A stretch of DNA of 64,000 nucleotides from Blastopirellula retiformator (GTDB lineage Bacteria; Planctomycetota; Planctomycetia; Pirellulales; Pirellulaceae), in the NCBI RefSeq assembly GCF_007859755.1, contig NZ_SJPF01000006.1:248010-312009 (forward strand). Reading direction: 5' to 3'. Every line of letters begins with the position of its first letter. Position 1 is the stretch's first letter. The position numbers and the translations under genes were made by a program. Below are positions 18,959 through 28,198 of the stretch, piece after piece. The notes under the pieces are model-generated. The model made no database searches and was not told the DNA's origin. It saw only the letters and a list, made by a program, of their open reading frames with translations.

Positions 18959-20707
18959 ATGGATCGTAAACACCCAATTTGGATGGGACCGACGGCGTTT
19001 GCCGCCGCCACGCTCGCGGCGCTGACCGGCTGCAGCGATGCGCCGACGTCTCCTTCCGCCCGAGTTTCGAAAGCTGGTTCGCTCGACGCCCCTGGTCGGT
19101 TTCACGCGCCGGCCGACGTCCGCCCGGTGGCGCTGGAGATCACCGAAGGCGCCGCCGATCAGACGATCGAGAACCCTTATCTGCAGTCGCAGTTGCCGAC
19201 TCCCTTCGCATCGTCGGTGATTGGCCTGCCGCCGCTGCCGGAAGCGGCGGCAGAAAACGCGCAACCAGCGCCAGCTCCCGTCCAACCGACTCCCACAACG
19301 CAGCGCTACATGCCGCTGATCGAAGCCCAGCCGCAGCTAGAAGCGCCGATTACCGTTCCTGAGCCTCGCTTGGACGAGCCTGATTCGACCTTCTCACTGC
19401 AGGCCCCGCAGAACAGCGCGCCCCAACCCGCGAAGCCCGACATGGGACCGTCGAAGCTCGAAGGTTCTCGCTGGAGCAACAATCCGGCTCCGGCGCCGCG
19501 AAAGACGTCGGAACCGATGCCTGCGGCTTCGCCGCAATCGCCGGAAGTGTCGCTCGATCAGTTGGAGCTGTTTCCGCTGCAGCCAGGAGCGCCCAGCAAA
19601 CCGGCCCCACGACACGAGATGCGCTCGCTGCCCGAATTGCCGCCGCCCCCGGAACTCTCGCAACAGCCGCCCGCTTTCATGCCGCGGATCGAAGCGGAAG
19701 TGGCCCCGCAGCCCGAGCCGCAACGTACTCCGGTCGCCCCCGCCGCGCCGCTGGTTCAGAGTCCTCCGGCCCAGTTGTCGCCGGTGGCGATTCCTCCGCA
19801 AGCGTTCGCCGCGGCGCCCAGCAATCCCGCGCATCAGCGACTTGACCTGCATGCGATGGCGGCGGTCCGCGGACGCGCCCAATCGTTGATCGAACACAGC
19901 TTCTTGTTGGCCCAGCGCGGCGCGTTCTTCTCGGCTCGCGCCGAGTTGATTCAGGCGTTGCGGCTGTTGACGCAAACGCTGGACACCGAGCGTCAAACGC
20001 ACCAGTACAGCGAAGCGCTGGCCGAGGGCCTGCTCGCCTTGGAAGAAGCGAGCGACTTTGTGCCGGAGGGATCCCGCCTGGAAGCGGACATCAACCTGGA
20101 GCGACTGATCCAGTCGCACCGTACGCAGATTTTGAAGAAGGTCGATGCGTCGCAACTGACGCCGCTGGTCGCCGCCCAGCAATACTTCTCGCATGCCCAA
20201 GATCGCCTGGCGATTGCGTGCGGCGGAGTGCCGGAGTCGTCGGCGGCGCTGTACGGCTTGGCCAAGCTGCAGCCTTACCTGAAGTCGGGAAGCGGCGGCG
20301 ACAAGGCGTTGATCGGCCCCCGTTCGATCGCACTGCATCAGTCGGCGTTCCTGGCCGATCCGAACAATATCCTGGCCGCCAACGAACTGGGCGTATTGCT
20401 CGCCCGGTATGGACAGCTGAGTGACGCCAAGCAGGTTTTCGTCAAAGGTCTTCGCAGCCATTCGCTGGCCGATACCTGGAACAACCTGGCGAAGGTCCAT
20501 GAGATGCTTGGGGAAAACGAAATGGCGAGCCTGGCTCGCGAAGAAGCGAAGTACGCCACCGCGCAAGGGGGCGTCGCCCCCAAGGGCAACTTCGTCCGCT
20601 GGGTTTCTCCGGAAGCGTTCGCCCAGCAACAGCGTCGCGAAGAGACGGCGATCGGTCTGCAAAATCCCGACGTCAGCCGCCAACCGCAACATTTTCAGCA
20701 ACGTTGA
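18959..20707 (+). CDS. proline-rich TPR lipoprotein
   Basis: 582 residues. The ATG at 18959 gives a lipoprotein signal with lipobox LTGC at about residue 25; earlier in-frame ATG codons would bury this signal. Residues 60-300 are proline/glutamine/alanine-rich and probably unstructured. The C-terminal half is helical with TPR-like pairs (AHQRLDLHAMAAVRGRA, SAFLADPNNILAANELGVLL, TWNNLAKVHEMLGENEMASL). The gene is followed directly by a Wza-type polysaccharide export gene, which suggests an envelope assembly role, perhaps as a scaffold for export; this is inferred only from position. Confidence 0.8.
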   Translation: MDRKHPIWMGPTAFAAATLAALTGCSDAPTSPSARVSKAGSLDAPGRFHAPADVRPVALEITEGAADQTIENPYLQSQLPTPFASSVIGLPPLPEAAAENAQPAPAPVQPTPTTQRYMPLIEAQPQLEAPITVPEPRLDEPDSTFSLQAPQNSAPQPAKPDMGPSKLEGSRWSNNPAPAPRKTSEPMPAASPQSPEVSLDQLELFPLQPGAPSKPAPRHEMRSLPELPPPPELSQQPPAFMPRIEAEVAPQPEPQRTPVAPAAPLVQSPPAQLSPVAIPPQAFAAAPSNPAHQRLDLHAMAAVRGRAQSLIEHSFLLAQRGAFFSARAELIQALRLLTQTLDTERQTHQYSEALAEGLLALEEASDFVPEGSRLEADINLERLIQSHRTQILKKVDASQLTPLVAAQQYFSHAQDRLAIACGGVPESSAALYGLAKLQPYLKSGSGGDKALIGPRSIALHQSAFLADPNNILAANELGVLLARYGQLSDAKQVFVKGLRSHSLADTWNNLAKVHEMLGENEMASLAREEAKYATAQGGVAPKGNFVRWVSPEAFAQQQRREETAIGLQNPDVSRQPQHFQQR

Positions 20708-20715
20708 GTCGCAAG

Positions 20716-22026
20716 ATGATTAGTCGCAATTTCGTGCCGAATTCGCTCCGCGCCAGCCGCTCGCTGGTCGTCGTCGCTGGTCTGCTGTTGGCAACCGGTG
20801 GAATCGGCTTGGCGTTGACTCCGGCCATGCCGGAAGTCGCCGCAAGTAGGCCATCCTCCGTCGAAGCTGCCGCTCCCCGTCCCGCGGTGGTGACGCCGGC
20901 CGCCTACGAAGCGACGACCGAGCCGGCGAATATCCAGTTGTGCGCCGGCCCGACGCCCTGCGTCCCCTGCCCGACTCCGGCCGAAGTGGTCACCAACCCG
21001 ATCATGACCGGCGTCGACTCGAACACGCCGACCTGCAAGGGGGAGTTGCACTGGGACTCGCGCCGCCCGATTCCTTGGCAGATCTTCGCGCAAGGCGAAT
21101 ACGTCGGCCCGGCTCGCTTGCAGCATGTGCCCGAGTATCGGATTCGCGTCGACGATCAGCTGGAGTTCGTCTACCGCTTGACCCGTAACGAGATGACGAC
21201 TCCCTACCGGCTGAACGTCGGCGACGAGATTCGTCTTGAGTCGCTTACCGACCCCAACCTGAACCGCGACCTGGTGATTCAGCCCGATGGTTCGATCACG
21301 GTGCTGTTGCTTGGCCAGGTGCATGCCGCTCGCAAGACGGTCGTCGAACTGACGGACCTACTCGACAAAGCGTACAAGCGGTACTACAAAGTCCCCGCCA
21401 TCACCGTAACGCCGCTGCGGGTCAACACCAAGCTGGAAGACTTGCGAGCGACGGTCGACAGTCGCGCCGGTCGCGGCGGTCAGTCGCAGTCGGTCCGGGT
21501 CACCCCGGAAGGCACGATTCAGCTGCCGGCGATCGAGTCGGTTCCGGCCCAAGGTTTGACCCTCGACGAATTGAAGCGGGAAGTCGACGAACGCTACGCC
21601 CAGGTGGTCAACGGGATCGGCGTCACCCCAATTCTGACCGAGCGGGCGCCGCGTTACCTGTACGTGCTGGGCGAAGTCCGCACGCCGGGCCGGTTTGAGC
21701 TGGTCGGACCGACCACCGTCATGCAAGCAATCGCCTTGGCGGGCGGTTGGAACGTCGGCGGTAATCTGCGGGAAGTGGTCATTTTCCGCCGTGCCGAAGA
21801 TTGGCGCCTGGTCGCGACCAAAGTCGACATCCAAGGCGCCTTATACGGCAAACGTCCGATTCCTTCGGACGAACTGTGGCTACGCGACTCTGACATCCTG
21901 GTTGTGCCGAAGCAGCCGATCCTGTGGGCCGATGAGTTTATCGAGCTCGTCTTCACCCGCGGCATCTATGGCGTCGTCCCGTTCAACGGGATCAGCATCT
22001 CCTACAACGACGTCACGGCGTTGTAA
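20716..22026 (+). CDS. polysaccharide biosynthesis/export outer-membrane protein (Wza-like, SLBB)
   Basis: 436 residues. N-terminal hydrophobic segment SLVVVAGLLLATGGIGLAL acts as a signal or anchor. The Poly_export core is YRLNVGDEIRLESL to VIQPDGSITVLLLGQVHA. A second strand set IQLPAIESVPAQGLTLDELK leads to an SLBB-type block, YLYVLGEVRTPGRFELVGP and IALAGGWNVGGN. Wza family proteins form the export channel for capsule or exopolysaccharide. No lipobox is seen and no glycosyltransferase or Wzc kinase is nearby, so this is probably an isolated export component. ATG 20716 is chosen; a TTG at 20704 overlaps the previous stop and adds four residues. Confidence 0.88.
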   Translation: MISRNFVPNSLRASRSLVVVAGLLLATGGIGLALTPAMPEVAASRPSSVEAAAPRPAVVTPAAYEATTEPANIQLCAGPTPCVPCPTPAEVVTNPIMTGVDSNTPTCKGELHWDSRRPIPWQIFAQGEYVGPARLQHVPEYRIRVDDQLEFVYRLTRNEMTTPYRLNVGDEIRLESLTDPNLNRDLVIQPDGSITVLLLGQVHAARKTVVELTDLLDKAYKRYYKVPAITVTPLRVNTKLEDLRATVDSRAGRGGQSQSVRVTPEGTIQLPAIESVPAQGLTLDELKREVDERYAQVVNGIGVTPILTERAPRYLYVLGEVRTPGRFELVGPTTVMQAIALAGGWNVGGNLREVVIFRRAEDWRLVATKVDIQGALYGKRPIPSDELWLRDSDILVVPKQPILWADEFIELVFTRGIYGVVPFNGISISYNDVTAL

Positions 22027-22041
22027 GGATCGAGAACTTCG

Positions 22042-22069
22042 CCGGGGGGGCAAGAATCTGCTCCCCCGG
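22042..22069 (+). terminator. hairpin, probable terminator without a T-run
   Basis: CCGGGGGGGCA / TGCTCCCCCGG pair as an 11-bp stem with one mismatch. Only TGAAACC follows, so termination may be factor-dependent. Confidence 0.6.
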
Positions 22070-22173
22070 TGAAACCGATTGACACCAGGCAGGGTTTTAA
22101 TGTACGACGGGCGAAGGTAACCTCGCTGACCGACCTGTACATTCATTCCCCTTCTCTGCCCGGACTCGACTCG

Positions 22174-24159
22174 ATGAACCGCTCTTCGCTTCTTTCGCTT
22201 GCGCTGCTGGCGTTTACGGTGACCAGCCCGCTGTTGGCCCGCGATTCGGTCGCCGAGAAAACGCCGATCGGGGCGACGATCCCCGATATGCAGTTGAAGG
22301 ACTACCGCGGCAAAGATTACTCGCTGGGCGATTATGGCGATCAAAAGGTGATCGTTTTGGCGTTCCTGGGAACCGAGTGCCCGCTCGCCAAACTGTATGG
22401 CGGCCGCCTGCAGCAGATGGCCGACGAGTACGCCGACAAGCAAGTTGCGATCATCGGCGTGATGTCGAACGAGCACGACGCGGTCACCGAGATCGCCGCC
22501 TATGCCCGCAAGCACAATATTTCGTTCCCCTTGCTCAAGGATGTCGGCAATCGTCTGGCCGACGCCGCGGGAGCCGAACGTACGCCGGAAGCGATCGTCC
22601 TGACTGCCGACCGCAAGATTCGCTATCGCGGCCGAATCGACGACCAGTACCAGATTGGGGTGGTCCGTGATAAAGCGGAAGAGCACGAACTGCGCGACGC
22701 GATTGAAGACCTGCTGGCGAGCAAACAAGTCGCCGTCCCATCCACCGATGCGATTGGTTGCCATATCGGCCGCGTCCGCCAACCCCAAACCGATAGCAAA
22801 GTCACTTACTACAACCAAGTCGCTCGGATCTTGCAAAAGCGGTGCGTTGAGTGCCATCGCGAAGGGGAAATCGCCCCGTTCGCCCTGACCGACTACGACG
22901 AAGTCGCTGGCTGGGGCGAGATGATCGCCGAGGTGGTTGAAGACAAACGGATGCCTCCGTGGCATGCCGATCCGGCGCACGGCGTCTTTAAGAACGCCCG
23001 CCCCATCCCGGCCGAGGAAAAAGAACTGTTGCTGAAGTGGGTCGCCGCCGGAGCGCCGGCAGGCGATCCGGCGCAAGCGCCGAAACCAGTCGAGTATTCC
23101 AACACCGGCTGGACGCTGGCGACCGAACCCGACCAGGTGATCAAGGTTACCAAAGATCCTTTCAAGGTCGCCGCGACCGGCGAAGTGAAGTATCAATACT
23201 TCATTCACGATCCCGGCTTCACCGAGGACAAATGGCTGCAAGCGGCCGAAATTCGCCCCGGCAACCGGATGGTCGTCCATCACATCCTCGCATTCGCCGT
23301 CGCGCCGGGCGAGCGCAATCTGCGCGATGGTGGGGCCCGCGGTTTTCTGGTCGGCTATGTTCCAGGCATGCGCGCCGAGCCGTTTCCGCCAGGCATGGCG
23401 AAGCGAATTCCGGCCGGTTCGCGGCTCGTCTTTCAAGTTCACTACACGCCGATCGGTAGCGAGCAGTTCGATCAGAGCGAACTGGGGCTAGTCTTCGCCG
23501 ATCCAAAAGAGATCAAGTACGAAGTCAAAACGACCAGCGCCCTGAATCGCGCGTTCAAAATCCCGGCCGGCGACGGCAACTATCGGGTCGAAGCGAATTC
23601 GCTGCGTCTGCCGACCGAAGGCGCCTATCTGTTGGCGATGATGCCCCACATGCACCTCCGCGGCAAGGCGTTTCGCTATGAGCTGAAGCAGGAAGGGGAA
23701 AACGAAGTCCTGCTCGACATTCCGGCTTATGACTTCAACTGGCAAACCGCCTATCGTCTGCAAGATCCGCTACCGCTAACCGCCGACAGCGTTATCCACT
23801 GCGTCGCCCACTTCGACAACTCGAAATGGAACAACGCGAACCCCGATCCGTCCAAAGTGGTGAAATGGGGAGATCAGACCTGGGAAGAAATGATGATCGG
23901 CTATTTTGACGTCGCGCTGCCCTACAAGCCCGGCGATGCGAGCGAAGAAGCGAAAGTCGACAAAACGCTGGCCGCCGCCCGTAAGGTGATGGATCGCTAC
24001 GACGCCGACCAGGACGGCATCGTCCTCCGCAACGAAGTCCCCGATAAAGGGCAACGTTACTTCGACCTGATCGACAGGAACAAAGACGACAAGGTCGAAG
24101 AAGAAGAGATCATCACGACGCTCAAGCAAATGCCGATCTTGCTGCAGTTGATCCGCTAG
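22174..24159 (+). CDS. composite exported oxidoreductase: redoxin, c-type haem, copper monooxygenase-like and EF-hand
   Basis: 661 residues. A signal peptide (LLSLALLAFTVTSPLLA) is followed by a peroxiredoxin/TlpA-like domain (about 30-180; IGATIPDMQLKDYRGKDYSL, FLGTECPLAKLYGG). A single CVECH haem c motif lies near residue 224. The central part resembles copper type II ascorbate-dependent monooxygenases, with metal-binding candidates HHILAF (about 369), FQVHYTP (about 424) and MPHMHLRG (about 490). The C-terminal 60 residues hold two EF-hand loops, DADQDGIVLRNE and DRNKDDKVEEEE. The architecture fits a periplasmic electron-transfer oxygenase; substrate unknown. The ATG at 22174 is used because it places the signal peptide at the N-terminus. 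Confidence 0.85.
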   Translation: MNRSSLLSLALLAFTVTSPLLARDSVAEKTPIGATIPDMQLKDYRGKDYSLGDYGDQKVIVLAFLGTECPLAKLYGGRLQQMADEYADKQVAIIGVMSNEHDAVTEIAAYARKHNISFPLLKDVGNRLADAAGAERTPEAIVLTADRKIRYRGRIDDQYQIGVVRDKAEEHELRDAIEDLLASKQVAVPSTDAIGCHIGRVRQPQTDSKVTYYNQVARILQKRCVECHREGEIAPFALTDYDEVAGWGEMIAEVVEDKRMPPWHADPAHGVFKNARPIPAEEKELLLKWVAAGAPAGDPAQAPKPVEYSNTGWTLATEPDQVIKVTKDPFKVAATGEVKYQYFIHDPGFTEDKWLQAAEIRPGNRMVVHHILAFAVAPGERNLRDGGARGFLVGYVPGMRAEPFPPGMAKRIPAGSRLVFQVHYTPIGSEQFDQSELGLVFADPKEIKYEVKTTSALNRAFKIPAGDGNYRVEANSLRLPTEGAYLLAMMPHMHLRGKAFRYELKQEGENEVLLDIPAYDFNWQTAYRLQDPLPLTADSVIHCVAHFDNSKWNNANPDPSKVVKWGDQTWEEMMIGYFDVALPYKPGDASEEAKVDKTLAAARKVMDRYDADQDGIVLRNEVPDKGQRYFDLIDRNKDDKVEEEEIITTLKQMPILLQLIR

Positions 24160-24170
24160 TTGCCACAACA

Positions 24171-24320
24171 CTAGCCCGCAGCGCGAGCGAGGGAATGCGT
24201 TAGGGTGAATGACTAATGTCTAAATCCTAGTGTCTAATGACAGAGGGAGAGGACGCCAAGTCTTTCTTTGTTAGACATTGGTTATTTGCTTGCGAGCGCA
24301 TTCCCGCGTTTGCGGACTAG
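24171..24320. repeat. 150-bp long imperfect inverted repeat bounded by CTAG
   Basis: The two arms pair over most of their length: CTAGCCCGCA and GGGAATGCG on the left (24171-24199) with CGCATTCCC and TGCGGACTAG on the right (to 24320), and inside them AATGTCTAA (24215-24223) with TTAGACATT (24271-24279). CTAG stands at both outer ends. It fills the gap between two convergent genes. It could be a MITE of a second family, a bidirectional terminator, or both. No coding sequence is present. Confidence 0.7.
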
Positions 24321-24354
24321 AGAAGAGTAGCGATTCTTCGAGGCGGTCGCTTAC

Positions 24355-25578
24355 TTAGCCGTCGCGGCGGAGATCAACCGTCGGCGGGGCCTGGCGGTTG
24401 GCGTTCCAGTGTTTCCACTGGGCTTCGTCATAGCCGAAATTGGCGTTCAGTTCGGCCGCTTGCAGCGTTTCCATCAGCGCCCGCAGCACCGCTTCGTTGC
24501 GTAGATCGCGGGTAATGATCTGCGGCTTTGAAGAACCAAACGAGAATCCGCCGGTACTGCCGCTGCCGAACGCGGCGGAAGTTTCTCCCGGCTTGCTCCC
24601 CTTCGTCACCTTGTACTGATGCGACGTTACCAGAGAGTCGATCAACGCGTCGATGGCGGCCGGGTGTTTCAGACGGGCCAGCACCAACGCGGCGCGATTG
24701 ACGACCGTGTTGTCTTTGCTGTGGAGCAACTGCATCAGGTGCGCGACTGCCCGATCGTTGGGGCGACGCTCGAGCAGGATCGTTGCGCGATCGCGGAGCG
24801 AGGCCGAAGGATCCTCGAGCGCCACGTTCGTCAGGGCGGTCGTCGAAGGCCCGTTGACTAGGTTGCCCAATGCGTCGACCAACGTCTCACGCATTCCCTG
24901 GTACTTGCCGTCCTTCAAGAGTTCAATCAGCGGTTCGGTCGCCATCGGATCTTGGATGGCGGCGATTTCGGCCTGCACGCTTGCCGCTTTTTCGCCGCCA
25001 CGGCGCATCTGCAACAGGTACGATCGCAACTTGACGCGCCAGTCCTTCGTAGCGTCTTTGTATTTTTGGGAGCGTTCTTCCATCGCCACATCTTGCGGAT
25101 ACATCCACTTTCCCTTGTGGCGAATCATCCCTTGGTCTTTGAACCACTGTTCGGTAATGATCCATTCGCCGCGTCGACGAATATAGCCAAGCGCTCTTCG
25201 CGCTTGCTCGTGATTGGGATCCATCGTCAGGATCTGCTGCAGGTGATGATCGCGCTGCTCCGGCAGATCATGTTTGCCGCACCAGTCGGCCATCTGCCAG
25301 TTGCCGTCTACATCGGGAGGCATCTGCGGCAAGATCGCTTCGTAGTTCCGCAGTTCCGGAGACTTTTCGATCACCTCGGCCACAATATCGGCCGGCAAGA
25401 CCATATCGCCCCCGGCGGTGCGCACATGCAGCTCTTGCGGCGTGTCGGCCGCGGGGCTCAGCAACTCCCCGTCGATTCGACCGCCGGAGGTCAGCACAAA
25501 GACGTCCGCCACCGCCGGCGTCGCGATACCAGTCGCGGCCAAAAGCAGGGCGGTGCGGAAGCGGCGGATCAACTTCAC
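24355..25578 (-). CDS. exported HEAT-repeat protein
   Basis: 407 residues. A cleavable signal peptide (FRTALLLAATGIATPAVA) is followed by a small beta domain (VFVLTSGGRIDGELLS). A tryptophan-rich middle section follows (GNWQMADWCGKHDLP, ALGYIRRRGEWI, RHKGKWMY), and then helical HEAT-type repeats (about 205-310; ATEPLIELLKDGKY, TTALTNVALEDPSASLRDRA, NRAALVLARLKHPAAIDALI). Proteins of this design are common in planctomycetes and probably scaffold other exported proteins; the role is unknown. The start is GTG at 25578, which gives a proper signal peptide. The end is rich in serine and glycine before a short charged tail. Confidence 0.8.
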   Translation of the reverse strand: MKLIRRFRTALLLAATGIATPAVADVFVLTSGGRIDGELLSPAADTPQELHVRTAGGDMVLPADIVAEVIEKSPELRNYEAILPQMPPDVDGNWQMADWCGKHDLPEQRDHHLQQILTMDPNHEQARRALGYIRRRGEWIITEQWFKDQGMIRHKGKWMYPQDVAMEERSQKYKDATKDWRVKLRSYLLQMRRGGEKAASVQAEIAAIQDPMATEPLIELLKDGKYQGMRETLVDALGNLVNGPSTTALTNVALEDPSASLRDRATILLERRPNDRAVAHLMQLLHSKDNTVVNRAALVLARLKHPAAIDALIDSLVTSHQYKVTKGSKPGETSAAFGSGSTGGFSFGSSKPQIITRDLRNEAVLRALMETLQAAELNANFGYDEAQWKHWNANRQAPPTVDLRRDG

Positions 25579-25769
25579 GTCGAGGAGTTTGCCGAAAGGG
25601 AGAAAGGGTTCCGGTGCAGTGTACGACGCTCAGAATGCCGGCGCCCTGCAAACTTCAACACCGGCGCACGGCGAAGGAGCCGTTTTTAGTATAGGCGAGC
25701 GGCGCAGGCCAAGCCATTCGGAAGTAAACAAACCGCCGCCAGAGGGGGAATTCGGTCGGTTCGTACCGC

Positions 25770-26210
25770 TTATACCGACGCTTCGTCTTGCCGGAAGAGC
25801 TGGAAGGCGTTCAGAATCTCGTCGGGAATCCGCCGCGGGGTCCGTTTGGCCATGTCGATCAAGACCCACTTCGTTTCGGCCTTGGCCAGGGTCCGCCCAT
25901 CGCTGACGCGGCAGATTTCGTACTGCCGCAAGACCGATGCGGTGAAGTATTCGGAAAGCCAGGTCTTGATGACCACTTCTTCCCCTTCAAAGGCCGGCGA
26001 CAAATATTCGATCGAATGGGCCCGCACGACCCATCCGCAGCCGAGCTCTTCGTAGCGGCGCTTGCCCCAGTTTTCGGCCACCGAATGGGCGACCGCCGCG
26101 TCCTGCATCCAGCGCAAGTAAACCAGGTTGTTTACATGCCCCTGCATGTCGATGTCGGCCGACGCGACCGAGACCGCATGTTCGTAGATTGCCGCCACGT
26201 TAGACCTCAC
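25770..26210 (-). CDS. acyl-CoA thioesterase, hotdog fold (YbgC/FadM type)
   Basis: 146 residues, the usual size of a single 4HBT hotdog domain. The hallmark is ADIDMQGHVNNLVYLRWMQDA with the catalytic Asp and the HVNN turn near residues 20-27, followed by VRAHSIEYLSPAFEGEEVVI and KAETKWVLIDMAKRTPRRIP. These enzymes hydrolyse short or medium acyl-CoA thioesters in the cytosol; the preferred acyl chain cannot be read. It overlaps the stop of the HAD gene by four bases (ATGA), so it is translated as the second gene of that pair. Confidence 0.88.
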   Translation of the reverse strand: MRSNVAAIYEHAVSVASADIDMQGHVNNLVYLRWMQDAAVAHSVAENWGKRRYEELGCGWVVRAHSIEYLSPAFEGEEVVIKTWLSEYFTASVLRQYEICRVSDGRTLAKAETKWVLIDMAKRTPRRIPDEILNAFQLFRQDEASV

Positions 26211-26800
26211 GAAACGGTAATTCGCCGCGGAGTGAAGAAGTTACGCACATCAACCACTTCCATGCCGGCGCGACGCGCCGCTTCGACGCCCAGATCGGCG
26301 TCTTCATAGACGCGGCAATGCTCCGGCTCGACATTCAGCTGCTTCGCCGCTTCCAGAAAGACGTCGGGATACGGCTTGTGCCGCGCGGTGTCTTCCGACG
26401 TCACGCAGGCGTCAAAGTGGTTCGACAAGCCGATATGCCCCAAGATCAGGTCAGCGACGTAACGCATGGCGCCGGTGGCGACCGCCATTGGAATGCGACC
26501 GCGATACTCGTAGACCAGCTCGACCGTCGCTTCGATCGGGGCGACATTGCTGATTTCCAGCAGAAACGCCTCTTCTTTCTCGATTGCGACCGTGTGAGGA
26601 TCGAGCGCGATCCCCTGCTCTCCGGCGAGCAATTCGACGATCTTATCGCTCGGTTTTCCGCCCAGGGCGTAAAACCGGTCCTCATCGAAGGTAATACCGT
26701 ACTTTTCCATGGTCGATCGCCAAGCGACATAGTGCGCCGGCATCGTATCGGCCAGGGTTCCGTCCAAATCAAAAATCAGTGCGTCAAAAGGCATTGGCAA
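26207..26800 (-). CDS. HAD-superfamily hydrolase (beta-phosphoglucomutase/phosphatase-like)
   Basis: 197 residues. Motif I is ALIFDLDGTLADTMPAHY with the nucleophile and acid/base Asp pair. A helical cap follows (DEDRFYALGGKPSDKIVELL), then motif II/III regions (PMAVATGAMRYVADLIL, CVTSEDTARHKPYPDVFLEAA) and motif IV (CRVYEDADLGVEAARRAGM). The cap and size suit the PGMB/phosphoglycolate-phosphatase subgroup, which acts on sugar phosphates or glycolate phosphate. The substrate cannot be fixed by sequence. It is the first gene of a two-gene unit with the thioesterase. Confidence 0.87.
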   Translation of the reverse strand: MPMPFDALIFDLDGTLADTMPAHYVAWRSTMEKYGITFDEDRFYALGGKPSDKIVELLAGEQGIALDPHTVAIEKEEAFLLEISNVAPIEATVELVYEYRGRIPMAVATGAMRYVADLILGHIGLSNHFDACVTSEDTARHKPYPDVFLEAAKQLNVEPEHCRVYEDADLGVEAARRAGMEVVDVRNFFTPRRITVS

Positions 26801-26952
26801 TAAAATCCTTAGGACAATCGTTGTTCGCCCATTCTAATTCGAAACGGCCGGTTTTCGTAGGCCGCGGAAGTTAGGCGAAATTCGTTGACCCGGGTGTGGG
26901 AAGACGCATAATGGATCTTCCCCCCTTAACCCTCACTCGACGGAGTCGATTT

Positions 26953-28191
26953 ATGTCCCGCCTGCCTGCCCTCCTTTTGGTTTTCCTGTTCTTTTCCGCC
27001 ACGAAAGCAGCGGACAACTGGCCGGAATTCCGAGGACCGCACGGCGATGGCGTCGCCCAGAGCGAAAATCTACCGGTCGATTTTAGCGATCCCCAAGCCC
27101 TGAAGTGGAAAACCGCAATCCATGATCGCGGCTGGTCGTCACCGGTCATCTGGGGCGATCGCATCTGGGTCACCACCTCGACCGAAGACGGTACCAAACA
27201 GTCGGTCCTGGCGCTCGACCGCCACACCGGTGAGATTTTGCTCGACCGGGTCGTCTTCACCACCGACGATCCGCAAGAGAAAGAAGTCTCGAACAGCTAC
27301 GCTTCGTGCACGCCAGCGATTGAAGAGGGCCGCATTTACGTTCACTACGGCAGTCTGGGAACGGCCTGTCTCGACAGTCAAACCGGCGAAACGATCTGGG
27401 AGCGACGCGATCTCCGCTGCGATCACTGGCGCGGCCCCGGTTCTTCCCCCATCTTGGACGACAAAAATTTGTACGTCGCCTACGACGGCTACGATTTTCA
27501 ATACGCCGTGGCCCTCGACAAGAATTCGGGCAAAACGGTCTGGAAGCGTGATCGCAACATCGACTACGGCACCGACAACGGCGACCGCAAGAAAGCGTAC
27601 AGCACCGCCTGCCTGTTTGAGCATGAAGGCCAGCGGCAGTTGGTGATGCCGAGCGCCTCGGACACCATTTGCTACGATCCGGCCACCGGCGACGAGCTGT
27701 GGCGGGTCAAACATGGCGGCATGAACGCGGCGCCGCGTCCGCTCTACAAACATGGTCTGGTTTACATCACCGGCGGCGACCGCGATCGCAAGCTGTTCGC
27801 GATGGATCCTTCGGTTCGCGGCCAAGTCCCCGATGATGCGATTGCCTGGGGATTGTCGAAAGGCGCCCCTTATCGCCCCTCGCAAATCATTCTCGGCGAC
27901 CGGATGTACATGATCGAAGACAAGGGAATCGCCACCTGCGTCGACGCCAAGTCAGGCGAAAAAATCTGGCAAAAGCGAATCGGCGGCAACTATCGCGCCT
28001 CGCTGTTGGCGGCCGGCGGCAATCTTTACTGCTTTGACGAAAGCGGCAAGATCACCGTCTTCAAGGCGAGCGACGAGTTTGAGCTGGTCGCCGAGAGTTC
28101 GCTCCCTGACGGCTTTCAGGCTTCGCCGGCCGTCGCTGGCGATTCGCTCTATCTGCGGACGACCAAAGACCTCTACTGCTTCGAGAAATAA
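26953..28191 (+). CDS. exported PQQ-type beta-propeller protein
   Basis: 412 residues. A signal peptide (PALLLVFLFFSATKAA) precedes WPEFRGPHGDGVAQSENLP, the usual start of planctomycete PQQ-like proteins. Repeated blades carry the LDxxTGE/W pattern: VLALDRHTGEILLDR, TACLDSQTGETIWERR, AVALDKNSGKTVWKR, TICYDPATGDELWRVK. A beta-propeller of seven or eight blades is expected. No enzyme signature is visible; relatives may bind PQQ or act as structural proteins like BamB. The ATG at 26953 is chosen for the signal peptide. The stop codon lies three bases before the target site of mobile element copy 3. Confidence 0.88.
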   Translation: MSRLPALLLVFLFFSATKAADNWPEFRGPHGDGVAQSENLPVDFSDPQALKWKTAIHDRGWSSPVIWGDRIWVTTSTEDGTKQSVLALDRHTGEILLDRVVFTTDDPQEKEVSNSYASCTPAIEEGRIYVHYGSLGTACLDSQTGETIWERRDLRCDHWRGPGSSPILDDKNLYVAYDGYDFQYAVALDKNSGKTVWKRDRNIDYGTDNGDRKKAYSTACLFEHEGQRQLVMPSASDTICYDPATGDELWRVKHGGMNAAPRPLYKHGLVYITGGDRDRKLFAMDPSVRGQVPDDAIAWGLSKGAPYRPSQIILGDRMYMIEDKGIATCVDAKSGEKIWQKRIGGNYRASLLAAGGNLYCFDESGKITVFKASDEFELVAESSLPDGFQASPAVAGDSLYLRTTKDLYCFEK

Positions 28192-28198
28192 CGCTTAG

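Noticed and set aside
20704-20715. TTG start for the polysaccharide-export gene overlapping the previous stop
   Set aside because: Possible, but no ribosome site; the ATG at 20716 gives the same signal segment.
24171-24320. Assignment of the hairpin element to the 149-bp MITE family
   Set aside because: Its ends and internal sequence differ; only the TA-centred 4-bp border is similar, so it is kept as a separate element.
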